Shown: positions 1-7,597 of the stretch, one piece after another
Position numbering within the stretch: the first letter of the stretch is position 1
Layout of the letters: each line of letters opens with the position of its first letter
NCBI GenBank assembly: GCA_946615975.1
Contig: CAMOID010000006.1
Coordinates: 1-38,975 of the forward strand
Reading direction: 5' to 3'
Source: an uncultured Caryophanales bacterium
GTDB lineage: Bacteria; Bacillota_I; Bacilli_A; RF39; UBA660
Length of the DNA stretch: 38,975 nt
Made by a program: the position numbers and the translations under genes
The notes under the pieces: generated by a model
Seen by the model: the letters and a program-made list of their open reading frames with translations, nothing else
The model's database searches: none
What the model was told of the DNA's origin: nothing

Positions 1-116
1 TTAGAATTATATAAAGTATAGAACTTAAAATTTCTTAAATCTTCTAATATATTATAACTAGACCAAATAGCAATACTAGTAATAATTGATAATATAAATG
101 TTTTCAATTTATTCAT
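1..116 (-). CDS. Membrane protein, N-terminal end only (partial)
   Basis: A reading frame starts at an ATG at 116 (minus strand), right after the stop of the GtrA-like gene, with the strong ribosome binding site GGGAG six bases upstream. It runs off the left edge of the window. The 38 visible residues begin MNKLKTFILS and form one hydrophobic segment (about residues 6-19) followed by a polar stretch with two aromatic clusters. This looks like the first helix of a membrane protein or an uncleaved signal anchor. The gap of one base to the upstream gene suggests translation coupled to the GtrA-like gene, so a role in cell-wall or teichoic-acid glycosylation is plausible, but nothing in the visible part identifies the family. 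Confidence 0.7.
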   Translation of the reverse strand, partial: MNKLKTFILSIITSIAIWSSYNILEDLRNFKFYTLYNS

Positions 117-117
117 A

Positions 118-639
118 TTATTCTCCCTTTTTAAATACAAATAATTTACTAATAATATAATTTAATACAATTTGCATTACTTGACAAATTAAAGTAAAAA
201 TTAATACCCAAGTATCACTATTTAATGTTAATAAAGTAACAAATATAAACATTATTAACATTTGAATTAATTGAGTAAATACTCTTCCACTAGTGAAATT
301 AATTAATTCTTTAATAATATTTTTAGATTTAGATTTAAATACAAAGATTCTATTAGTAACATATGCAAATAATACTGCAATTATCCATGAAATTATTTCT
401 GCTAATTGTAGTTGTAATCCATCTGTTTGATCAAATACAGTTTTTAATAGTAATAACTTAACTGCTATAGATAATACAGTAGTTAATCCACCTACTATTA
501 AATAATTCCAAACTTCAGGATTATCATAATAAATATTCCATCCCCAATTCCAAAATAAAAGAATTGGATTCTTAGTTTTCTTTTTATATACTAATTTTCT
601 ATTATTTGGTTCAACATAACTATTTGACTTATTTGCCAT
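118..639 (-). CDS. GtrA-like membrane protein
   Basis: A protein of about 173 aa with four predicted membrane helices after a polar N-terminus of about 45 residues. The pattern matches the GtrA family (PF04138): YLIVGGLTT in helix 1, a middle AYVTNRIFVFK segment closing helix 2, and a C-terminal NYIISKLFVFK ending. GtrA proteins help move lipid-linked sugars across the membrane for glycosylation of wall polymers. The start was placed at ATG 639, five bases after AGGTGA (645-650). ATG 642 and GTG 648 are upstream in frame but too close to, or inside, the ribosome binding site. The gene lies downstream of a terminator that separates it from the PrsA-like gene and is followed at once by another membrane-protein gene. 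Family assignment is fairly firm; the substrate is unknown. Confidence 0.85.
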   Translation of the reverse strand: MANKSNSYVEPNNRKLVYKKKTKNPILLFWNWGWNIYYDNPEVWNYLIVGGLTTVLSIAVKLLLLKTVFDQTDGLQLQLAEIISWIIAVLFAYVTNRIFVFKSKSKNIIKELINFTSGRVFTQLIQMLIMFIFVTLLTLNSDTWVLIFTLICQVMQIVLNYIISKLFVFKKGE

Positions 640-663
640 CATAATCACCTAATTAAATTATAA

Positions 664-690
664 CAAAAAAAAGAGTATAATTATACTCTT
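664..690 (-). terminator. Intrinsic terminator after the PrsA-like gene
   Basis: On the minus strand a perfect stem (AAAGAGTA/TACTCTTT, extended by A-T pairs) is followed by eight T residues (complement of 665-672). It starts at the stop codon of the PrsA-like gene and ends the sulfatase-PrsA transcript; readthrough would reach the GtrA-like gene 25 bases further on. Confidence 0.8.
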
Positions 691-1644
691 TTATTGACCT
701 GCATATTGTTTATTAAAGTTACTATAATACTTTTCATATGATGCATCATAGAATTTAATACCATAATCATTTCTTAATGCAATCATAGCTTTATAGTATA
801 AAGTTTGATCTTCAGTTTGTTTATTTTGTGCAAGACTTTTTCTTATATTATCTTTAGCTTCTTCATATGAAGGTTTATCTTTAGAAGAAGAAACATATAC
901 TGTTAAATTTCCATATGTACTATCATTAATAACATCACTTACTTGTTTTGCTTTCATATTCTTAACAATCTTAACAACATCTTCTGGATAACTAGATGCA
1001 ACATCATATGTCATAGTTACATCATTATAAACTAAACCAGTATATTTACTTTTTACTTTATCAAGTGATGTTCCATTTTTTAATTCTTTTTGAGCTTTCT
1101 TAACATCAGTATCACTTGTAGATGAAGAAATAATTGTTATTGTCTTTTCTCCAAATACATCTGAATCATAATAAGATTTTAATTCATCTTCTGAAATACC
1201 ATTTCCAATATATTCATTAACATAATGATTTAATTTATAATTAATCATTAAATTTTGAATAAAATCTTCTCTATCTTTAAATCCATTTTGACTTAAAAAA
1301 GTATTTTCATCCATATTGTAATATAACTTATATTGATTAAAATAACTTTCCGCTTCACTTGTAGCTGATTCTCTTGCTTCTTCATCTAATGAAGTACCAT
1401 ATTTATCATTTATAATATCTCTATCTAATTGAGTTAGTAATGCTGTTAATCCATTTTTTTCTTTTAATTCTTCATATAACATTTCAGCAGTATATTTACC
1501 TACTCTTGTTTCAACAGCAACTGCTTTACCATCTTGTAATCTTGCTTCATTTTTAGGCCATGCAATACCTGCAATTAAACCTACAATAATTGCACCAACA
1601 AGCATTCCTTTATAATTTTCTTTTAACCAATTTAATACTACCAT
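691..1644 (-). CDS. PrsA/SurA-like membrane-anchored foldase
   Basis: A 317-aa protein with a short cytoplasmic N-terminus, one membrane helix (about residues 14-29, ending AGIAWP) and an extracytoplasmic body. The start of the body (VGKYTAEMLYEELKEKNG followed by helices around residues 65-155) looks like the SurA/PrsA N-terminal chaperone domain. Residues 160-265 have the strand and helix pattern of a degenerate parvulin domain. No lipobox cysteine is present, so it is held by the uncleaved helix, unlike typical PrsA lipoproteins. It would help fold exported proteins at the outer face of the membrane. The start ATG 1644 has AGGTGAT upstream. It follows the sulfatase by nine bases. Next to a large surface-protein region, a secretion-folding role is sensible. 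Prolyl-isomerase activity is not assured. Confidence 0.7.
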   Translation of the reverse strand: MVVLNWLKENYKGMLVGAIIVGLIAGIAWPKNEARLQDGKAVAVETRVGKYTAEMLYEELKEKNGLTALLTQLDRDIINDKYGTSLDEEARESATSEAESYFNQYKLYYNMDENTFLSQNGFKDREDFIQNLMINYKLNHYVNEYIGNGISEDELKSYYDSDVFGEKTITIISSSTSDTDVKKAQKELKNGTSLDKVKSKYTGLVYNDVTMTYDVASSYPEDVVKIVKNMKAKQVSDVINDSTYGNLTVYVSSSKDKPSYEEAKDNIRKSLAQNKQTEDQTLYYKAMIALRNDYGIKFYDASYEKYYSNFNKQYAGQ

Positions 1645-1653
1645 TTATATCAC

Positions 1654-3729
1654 CTATTCTGTTTTATTGTTATTAGCAACATATTTGCTTATATCACTAT
1701 TTAAACACATTATTTCACTTAATTCATCATATACTTCTTTTTTACTTGTTAATTTATTATTTAAATCATTAAAATAATCATTTTTAACAATCTTATTACT
1801 ATAATTTATCTTAGCTTGAACTTTTTTATTTATTTCAGCTATTTCATCAGAAGTATATTCTTTATCTGTATAGTATTTAATATCATTCTTAGAAGCATTG
1901 TAATAAGCAATTTCATTCTTCCATGATCCATCTGCAAACACTACTATAGATTGATAATCTTTACTAAATAAATCTTCACCTACATAATATCTTGGATCAT
2001 ATTCTAATCCAAACATATTAGCAAGTGTAGGTAATACATTTACATATGTTGTATATTCTTGTTTCTTAACACCTTCTATAGAAGGGTTATATATAAAGAA
2101 TGGAACTTGTTCAGCATTCATATCATCTTTAGTATTATAACTTAAAACTTTATTTAAATTATCTTTACTTATACCATATGGATAATGATCTCCATAGAAT
2201 ACTATAACTGTATCATTTAATATTCCACGTTCTTCTAATCCATCTAATAATAAACCTAAAGCATTATCTACAATTTTTAACTTAGACATATATCTTCTAA
2301 CATCACTTGGGAATCCAGTTCCATTTGTCATGCTATAGTATCTATCACCTTGAATAGATTCTTGACTATATGGTTGATGTGATGAAACAGTAGTTAACCA
2401 TGTCATGAAATGTTCATCACCAGTTACTTTTTTATCAATTATCTTTAATACACTTTCAAAGAACTCATCATCATTAGCCCAATTTCTATATTCATTAGAA
2501 TAACTAATTCCTAACTTTTGAACATTGTAGTATTCTCCACTTCCCATATTCTTATGAATTGTTGGTCTTGGATAATATGCTTCTGTATAATCATGAGCAC
2601 TGAAAGTAACATATCCAGCATTATTAAATATATTAAATATAGAATATGGATATACATTTTCTTTATAAGTAGATGCAGTACATGTATTAACTATACTATA
2701 TAAAGAAGTCATACCTGAGAATTCATTATTTAAAGTAGCACATGAATTTCTTGGAGAATAATTATTCTCATAGAAATATGAATGTTCTAGTATCTTAGCA
2801 AAATTAGGATAATAATCAGGATATTCATACATAATATCATTGACAGATTCTCCTAAAATGAATATTACATTTTTATCTTTAAAGATTCCAGTCATATCAT
2901 TCTTTTCAGTTATTTCTTGATTAATTAAATATGTATCTATTTCTTTTAAAGCTTGATTATCTTCTTCTTCAATTACTTGTTTCCAGAAAGTATCATCAAT
3001 TACTCTACTATTATCAGTAATTTCTTCATTACTTCTATCAATTACTTCATCAACTACGTTATTATCCATTTCAACTGGGAATAAATATGCTTTTAAATCT
3101 AAGAATAAAAATCCAAATGTTCCATATTGATCAATTGTTATAGATGGATTACTAGCAGTAACAAATAATTCTTTATTTGATATTAATTGTAATTTGTTTT
3201 GTAATCCAGGAGCTAATATAGAAGCAGCATATAATGAAATACATATTGCTTCAATAGCAAATGTCGCAACTGCAGTCTTCCATACTTTAGATCTTTCTAA
3301 TTTCTTTTTTCTAAATATAATTAAACCAATTATATATAATACAAAAGGAATAACAGTTAAAAAGTATTCAGGTCTAAATGAAGCAAAAAAATCCTTAATA
3401 TAATCTTTTACTTCATCTAATTGACTAGATGCATTTAATGATGCAAATACACCAATAAAACTATTAAATCCTAATTGAAAACAAGTATAAAAAGCTCCAG
3501 CTAATATAACAATACCCATTAATATTTTTTTAGCAATTGAGTGTTTACAAAGATTAATCAAAAAAGATAATAAACCAGATATAATAACAACTTCAACAAA
3601 TATTCTTAATGAACCAAATGTAAATACATGTGAATCACCTATAATTCTGAAAATTATTTCTTCAGTAAATAAAGAAAAAGTTAATATTAAAAATATTTTT
3701 AAATATGAATTATTTAATATCTTTTTCAT
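1654..3729 (-). CDS. LTA-synthase-like membrane sulfatase / phosphoglycerol transferase
   Basis: A 691-aa protein with about five N-terminal membrane helices (first 180 residues) and a large extracellular alkaline-phosphatase/sulfatase domain (PF00884). Family active-site elements are visible: the metal-ligand motif ILGES (Glu about 294), the nucleophile region SCATLNNEF (Thr about 332) and FYGDHY (Asp and His about 514-515), matching Glu, Thr, Asp and His of LtaS. NVLPTLANMFGLE is also typical. Such enzymes transfer glycerol phosphate from phosphatidylglycerol to lipoteichoic acid or other glycolipids outside the cell. The start was set at ATG 3729, seven bases after AGGAAGTG; a longer frame to 3765 lacks a ribosome binding site. 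The chain is slightly longer than LtaS, with an extra acidic segment around residues 215-285. The exact acceptor cannot be told from sequence. Confidence 0.85.
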   Translation of the reverse strand: MKKILNNSYLKIFLILTFSLFTEEIIFRIIGDSHVFTFGSLRIFVEVVIISGLLSFLINLCKHSIAKKILMGIVILAGAFYTCFQLGFNSFIGVFASLNASSQLDEVKDYIKDFFASFRPEYFLTVIPFVLYIIGLIIFRKKKLERSKVWKTAVATFAIEAICISLYAASILAPGLQNKLQLISNKELFVTASNPSITIDQYGTFGFLFLDLKAYLFPVEMDNNVVDEVIDRSNEEITDNSRVIDDTFWKQVIEEEDNQALKEIDTYLINQEITEKNDMTGIFKDKNVIFILGESVNDIMYEYPDYYPNFAKILEHSYFYENNYSPRNSCATLNNEFSGMTSLYSIVNTCTASTYKENVYPYSIFNIFNNAGYVTFSAHDYTEAYYPRPTIHKNMGSGEYYNVQKLGISYSNEYRNWANDDEFFESVLKIIDKKVTGDEHFMTWLTTVSSHQPYSQESIQGDRYYSMTNGTGFPSDVRRYMSKLKIVDNALGLLLDGLEERGILNDTVIVFYGDHYPYGISKDNLNKVLSYNTKDDMNAEQVPFFIYNPSIEGVKKQEYTTYVNVLPTLANMFGLEYDPRYYVGEDLFSKDYQSIVVFADGSWKNEIAYYNASKNDIKYYTDKEYTSDEIAEINKKVQAKINYSNKIVKNDYFNDLNNKLTSKKEVYDELSEIMCLNSDISKYVANNNKTE

Positions 3730-3755
3730 CTTCTTACACTTCCTAACAAAAAAAT

Positions 3756-3764
3756 ATAATATCA
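3756..3764 (-). promoter_or_regulatory. Extended -10 promoter of the sulfatase operon
   Basis: The minus strand reads TGATATTAT about 27 bases upstream of the sulfatase start, an extended -10 (TGn plus TATTAT). No good -35 is visible. It resembles other promoters in this window (7546, 11008, 17410, 28616). Confidence 0.5.
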
Positions 3765-3815
3765 TAAATTAAAAAGTGATTAAAGCAAAAATTAAAAATT
3801 TCATTAAAATTTCAT

Positions 3816-3843
3816 AAAAAAATAGACATATAAATGTCTACTT
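3816..3843 (-). terminator. Intrinsic terminator after the first signal peptidase gene
   Basis: The minus strand has TAGACAT, a short loop, ATGTCTA and then seven T residues. The stem overlaps the stop codon of the signal peptidase gene and ends the transcription unit that begins at 7546. Confidence 0.85.
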
Positions 3844-4458
3844 CTTCTTTTTATTATCTTTATTGTTACTATTCTTTTTTTTCTTCTTCTCTTCCTCTTC
3901 TTGTTGTTTTAATTCAGCATTTTCAACTAAATCTTTAACAAGATCTACAAATTCACTTATAAATAAAATTGCAAGAGGAAGAATAACTAATACTAAAAAT
4001 ACATATTTATTAGAAATAAATGTTAAAAAGTATCCTAATAAAGGTATCTTACTATTAGCATAAACTGCTACAACATCATCTCTTGTAATAGTATTAGCAT
4101 CAGATACCTCATTGTTATCACCTTTAGTAGATATAACAACAGTATTATCTTCTAATGTAGTAATATCTTCTATTCTATGAGTAACAATTACATTCTTACC
4201 TTGAATAGTAGTTTTAAATGAAATTATATCACCTTTTTTTAACTCAGTATTCGAATCAATCTTTTTACATATTGCTATATCTCCTACATTTAGTACAGGT
4301 TTCATTGAAGGAGTAATTATAGAAAAAGGACTGTATCCAAATATATTAGGAATACCGTCCTTTTTTGATGTAAATGTTATCAGTGCATAAATTCCAGCAC
4401 TTATAATTACGAATACTAAGAAAATATCAATTAATGATTTAAATATTTTCTTAATCAT
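3838..4458 (-). CDS. SipW/ER-type signal peptidase I, copy 1 (intact)
   Basis: A 206-aa membrane protein with helices at about residues 8-28 and 148-168 and a Lys/Glu-rich cytoplasmic tail (last 35 residues, nearly all charged). Catalytic elements of the archaeal/ER subgroup are all present: ITPSMKP (Ser51), VTHRI (His94 instead of the Lys of ordinary bacterial SPase I), and KGDNNEVSD (Asp114 and Asp120). Enzymes of this kind, such as SipW of Bacillus, remove signal peptides from TasA-type fibre subunits. It lies 12 bases downstream of a SipW-signal protein gene and is last in its operon, so that protein (4471-5676) and the anchored one before it are its probable substrates. Catalytic competence is inferred from the intact residues. 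Confidence 0.9.
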   Translation of the reverse strand: MIKKIFKSLIDIFLVFVIISAGIYALITFTSKKDGIPNIFGYSPFSIITPSMKPVLNVGDIAICKKIDSNTELKKGDIISFKTTIQGKNVIVTHRIEDITTLEDNTVVISTKGDNNEVSDANTITRDDVVAVYANSKIPLLGYFLTFISNKYVFLVLVILPLAILFISEFVDLVKDLVENAELKQQEEEEKKKKKNSNNKDNKKKK

Positions 4459-4470
4459 ATTTATTACCTA

Positions 4471-5676
4471 TTAAGCTCTAGTCTTGAAACCGAAGTTAAT
4501 CTTTACACCACTTGAGAATGAAATTTCATCAACAGTATCTTTATCTTGTCCTTCAAGCCATATATAACATCTAAATTTAGTAATACCAGAATTTACTTCT
4601 AAAATGTTTGAACCTGTAGACATATTTGAAATACTAGTAGCTTGTGCATAGTGTGCAAAGTCTCCATCAATCTTAGTAAAGATTGGATTTGTTCCACCTT
4701 TATAAGGAGTACTTTCACCATTAATTGTATTTAATGTAAATGGAATATATGTACCATTTGGATCAGCATTACCTTTTTTATCGAATCTTGCTAATGTATC
4801 ATGATCGAAGTCAGGTGCTCTATTAACTGCATAGTAACCATTTGTTCTTTCATCATCACCATATGCATCAGTTAAAGAAGCTGAATGATATTTATCTGGA
4901 TATGGGTTATAAATAATCCAGTTATTATCATTTACTGTATTTAAGTTCTTAGCAACTAATTGTCTATCAGCTGAAGAAGTATCAGTAGTATATCCCATTT
5001 CGACAAACATTAATCTCAAACCTGATTCTAAATCAGCAGTACCAGCACTATCAACTAAAGCAGTGATTTGTGTAGTAGCAGGATCGATGTCTAAGTGTAC
5101 GTTATCAGCACCTGATCTAATCCAGAAATCAAATGCTAAATAGTCACCACTTGTTAATGTATTACCAGCTGTAGTATTAGTAACATAGTTTTCACTTGCA
5201 GCTCTTGGAGTGATTTCAGCTACATAACTCTTAGTAGCTGATTTTTTATCAGCGATTGCTCCTAAGTACCATTTTGGTAAAGCACCACCAACAGGGCCAA
5301 CAGTTGAAACTGGGTTTAACTTTTCAGGATATTGTAGTGAAGATTTACATTTCTTAGCAGCATCTGCTACTGTACTATCATCACCTTGTGTAGAACATCC
5401 TTCTTTAGCAAATCCAATAACATCGTTCATTGAAATTGTTTTACCAAAGTTTAATGCGTCCGCAGAAATAGAAATACCTGTTGCAGCTGTAACCTTTAAG
5501 TCGATATCTGTTGTATCAACACTATCGTTAGCAGAGAACCATGCATATGTTGCAGTAGTTAGTGCTACACCTGTTAAGATTAACATTAATAATGCTACTA
5601 ACAGTCTTTTCTTTCTATTATTTTCGTCTTGATTTTTTCTAGATCTGATTACAGTTCTTTTTCTTCTAGTACTCAT
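4471..5676 (-). CDS. SipW-dependent secreted protein (TasA/camelysin-like), TYAWF class
   Basis: A 401-aa exported protein. A very basic N-terminus (many Arg and Lys, residues 1-27) leads into one hydrophobic segment ending TATYAWFSAND, which corresponds to the GTWAAFND cleavage region of TasA and marks a SipW substrate. The secreted part shares blocks with the proteins at 9951 and 5682: PVSTVG about residue 120, LAFDFWIRS, and a C-terminal CYIWLEGQDKD stretch followed by a final beta strand. The overall make-up (many Thr, Asn, Asp; strand-rich) fits a beta-sandwich fibre subunit. The start was placed at ATG 5676, after AGGTGATT; the upstream GTG at 5685 overlaps that site. The RBS overlaps the stop of the preceding gene. 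Fibre formation is an inference from the family. Confidence 0.8.
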   Translation of the reverse strand: MSTRRKRTVIRSRKNQDENNRKKRLLVALLMLILTGVALTTATYAWFSANDSVDTTDIDLKVTAATGISISADALNFGKTISMNDVIGFAKEGCSTQGDDSTVADAAKKCKSSLQYPEKLNPVSTVGPVGGALPKWYLGAIADKKSATKSYVAEITPRAASENYVTNTTAGNTLTSGDYLAFDFWIRSGADNVHLDIDPATTQITALVDSAGTADLESGLRLMFVEMGYTTDTSSADRQLVAKNLNTVNDNNWIIYNPYPDKYHSASLTDAYGDDERTNGYYAVNRAPDFDHDTLARFDKKGNADPNGTYIPFTLNTINGESTPYKGGTNPIFTKIDGDFAHYAQATSISNMSTGSNILEVNSGITKFRCYIWLEGQDKDTVDEISFSSGVKINFGFKTRA

Positions 5677-5681
5677 AATAA

Positions 5682-6389
5682 TCACCTTTCATATGACTTA
5701 GTATTTTCACCTAAGTTCATTTGCATTTTTAATTCACCACCGATTATATCATTGATACACTCAGGGTCACTACCTTCTAACCATATTACAACAGTATATT
5801 TATCAACTTCGCCAGGTTGGAAATTTTCTCTTAATTCACTCATAACTAACTTATCACTGACAAATGGTGTAGTACCAGGTTCAGGTTCATTAGTATCTGG
5901 AGTTCTTTTAGCATATACTATTGACTCGCCATTCAAATATACCTTAACTCTTACGGCATCATCTACATTCTTAACCTTAGCAAGTATTTCAATTGCTCTT
6001 GAGTAAGAAAGAACATCATTACTCTTATTTCTTACGTAGAATGTATAAGCCATATAGTTGTTACCGTTATGTGGACCATCTTTTTCAGTATCTACATTAG
6101 CAGGTATCCAAGATTCAGTTATATTATCAATATAATCTAAATTCTCAACAACTAACTTATGAGTAGTAAATTCGAAATCTTTTCTCGGACTAACTTCCAA
6201 TTTTTCTTCTTCGTAGGCATTCTTATCAAGCGTGATTGTGAAGTTACCATTAGTATTTACTATATAAAGGATACCATAAGTTATACTAATTAGCAATAAC
6301 AAGAACAATAATATGACAATTATTGCTTTAAAAAATACTCTATTTCTCTTGACATCCTTTGCAGTAACTTTTACTTCTAAGTTAGGCAT
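5682..6389 (-). CDS. Membrane-anchored TasA-like domain protein
   Basis: A 235-aa protein with a basic cytoplasmic N-terminus of about 20 residues, one long hydrophobic helix (about 21-43) and an extracytoplasmic domain. It shares blocks with the SipW substrates: MAYTFYVRN mid-chain and VIWLEGSDPECIND near the end. Its signal region (ITYGILYIVNTNG) has no A-x-A-like site, so it may stay anchored in the membrane instead of being released. It starts at ATG 6389 after AGGTGAT and lies five bases downstream of the 373-aa gene. A reasonable guess is an anchoring or minor subunit that holds the secreted partner encoded next to it, but this rests only on the shared motif and position. Confidence 0.65.
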   Translation of the reverse strand: MPNLEVKVTAKDVKRNRVFFKAIIVILLFLLLLISITYGILYIVNTNGNFTITLDKNAYEEEKLEVSPRKDFEFTTHKLVVENLDYIDNITESWIPANVDTEKDGPHNGNNYMAYTFYVRNKSNDVLSYSRAIEILAKVKNVDDAVRVKVYLNGESIVYAKRTPDTNEPEPGTTPFVSDKLVMSELRENFQPGEVDKYTVVIWLEGSDPECINDIIGGELKMQMNLGENTKSYER

Positions 6390-6394
6390 TTATA

Positions 6395-7516
6395 TCACCT
6401 ACCTTTAACGAAGTACTTAATACCTTCTTTTAATAGTACAAGTGCATCTCTCTTTGGAATCTCATTAACAATAACAACATCCGAAGTAGTTTGTGCTCTT
6501 TTTACTATATTCTTAAATTCTTCATTTTCTCCTTCGAATTCAAGTAGTAAGTATTTAGCTTCAAATAGATTGAAGTTTGAAGGCAACTTACTATCTTTAT
6601 ATATACCAACTTCATATTCAGCATTTGCAAATTGATCAACTATATCATCATTCTTAATTGTATAAGAATAATTGATTATTGGAATCAAATTACTTGATAC
6701 ACAGAATATTCCAGTAGTATCCAAAAAATTATTTAAATATGTCTTTTTATCTAGAACAAATTCAGGAACTCTATAAAGTATCTTTATAGCTCCACCTGCT
6801 AGATTTCTTTCAATCATATCTAGAGTAATTAATTCAGTACCAGCTAAGAATAAATCAATATTATATGCTTTCTTAACATGTTCTATTTCATTATTCTCAA
6901 ATTTATTTAAATCTTCATTTTGATAAACAACTTCTCCGATATATAAGTTATCTCCTACTGATTTATAATCAATCTTAAATGAAGGATCAAATAATTGATT
7001 ATTAAAATCATCATTTGCTTTTAAATCTTCCATTAAGATAACTCTTATATCTTCTTCGCTTCTCTTAATTGCTTTTCTTAAATTTGGAGAATCATTTAAA
7101 TAAACATCTCTTAGAACTTCTCTTTCGATATCATCGAAATTAACATATCCTTCTACTCTAGTATTTGCTCTACCACAAACACAAGTATAGAAGATAACAG
7201 CATCAATTATAAACTTATAAATTTCAAATAAACTAGCATTCGATTTTAATTCAGCTCTTGATACTGCTCCATACTCAACAAAGATTCTTAAAAGTGAGTT
7301 TGAATTTTGATCTAACTTAACACCTGTAATATCTTTAAGAGCATTTCTAGTTAAATAGTCAGCGCTTAAGCATGTTTCATTAAGATAGTCATATATAACA
7401 TCTTGTAAATTACTTGTTAATTTGAAATCTGGGTATCTTTTATTAACTAGCATTTCTACTATATCAGCAACTGTTCTAGCTTTAAATGCTAAGTAAAAGT
7501 CTACTAGATTATTCAT
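6395..7516 (-). CDS. Cytoplasmic protein of unknown family (373 aa)
   Basis: I do not recognise this protein. It has no signal peptide or membrane helix and is rich in Asp, Glu, Asn and Lys. The first 140 residues look helical, with a Cys-x-Cys (TCVCGR) near residue 112. The second half (from about 205) alternates short strands and helices (DLFLAGTELITLD, GGAIKILYRVPEF, KYLLLEFEGENEE, DVVIVNEIPKRDAL), suggesting a small alpha/beta domain. It is the first gene of the unit that continues with the anchored subunit, the secreted subunit and signal peptidase 1. The start ATG 7516 has a strong GGGAGG site, and a good promoter lies at 7546. Its position argues for a cytoplasmic accessory of the surface system. 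Confidence 0.75.
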   Translation of the reverse strand: MNNLVDFYLAFKARTVADIVEMLVNKRYPDFKLTSNLQDVIYDYLNETCLSADYLTRNALKDITGVKLDQNSNSLLRIFVEYGAVSRAELKSNASLFEIYKFIIDAVIFYTCVCGRANTRVEGYVNFDDIEREVLRDVYLNDSPNLRKAIKRSEEDIRVILMEDLKANDDFNNQLFDPSFKIDYKSVGDNLYIGEVVYQNEDLNKFENNEIEHVKKAYNIDLFLAGTELITLDMIERNLAGGAIKILYRVPEFVLDKKTYLNNFLDTTGIFCVSSNLIPIINYSYTIKNDDIVDQFANAEYEVGIYKDSKLPSNFNLFEAKYLLLEFEGENEEFKNIVKRAQTTSDVVIVNEIPKRDALVLLKEGIKYFVKGR

Positions 7517-7545
7517 CTTGCGCCTCCCTACCTACTATCTATATA

Positions 7546-7574
7546 ATTGTATCAAAAATACATGTTATTTACAA
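7546..7574 (-). promoter_or_regulatory. Consensus-like promoter for the 7516-3838 unit
   Basis: The minus strand shows TTGTAA (7569-7574), a 17-base spacer and TACAAT (7546-7551), with the extended TGA just before the -10. It sits about 30 bases upstream of the start at 7516. No terminator is evident between this point and the gene ending at 7598, so it may be an internal promoter of a longer unit. Confidence 0.7.
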
Positions 7575-7597
7575 CACTTTTTAACACAATAAATCTA

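Noticed and set aside
3863-4063. Plus-strand frame with a poly-Phe/Ser start
   Set aside because: It is the antisense of the Lys/Glu-rich tail of signal peptidase copy 1 and has no ribosome binding site.
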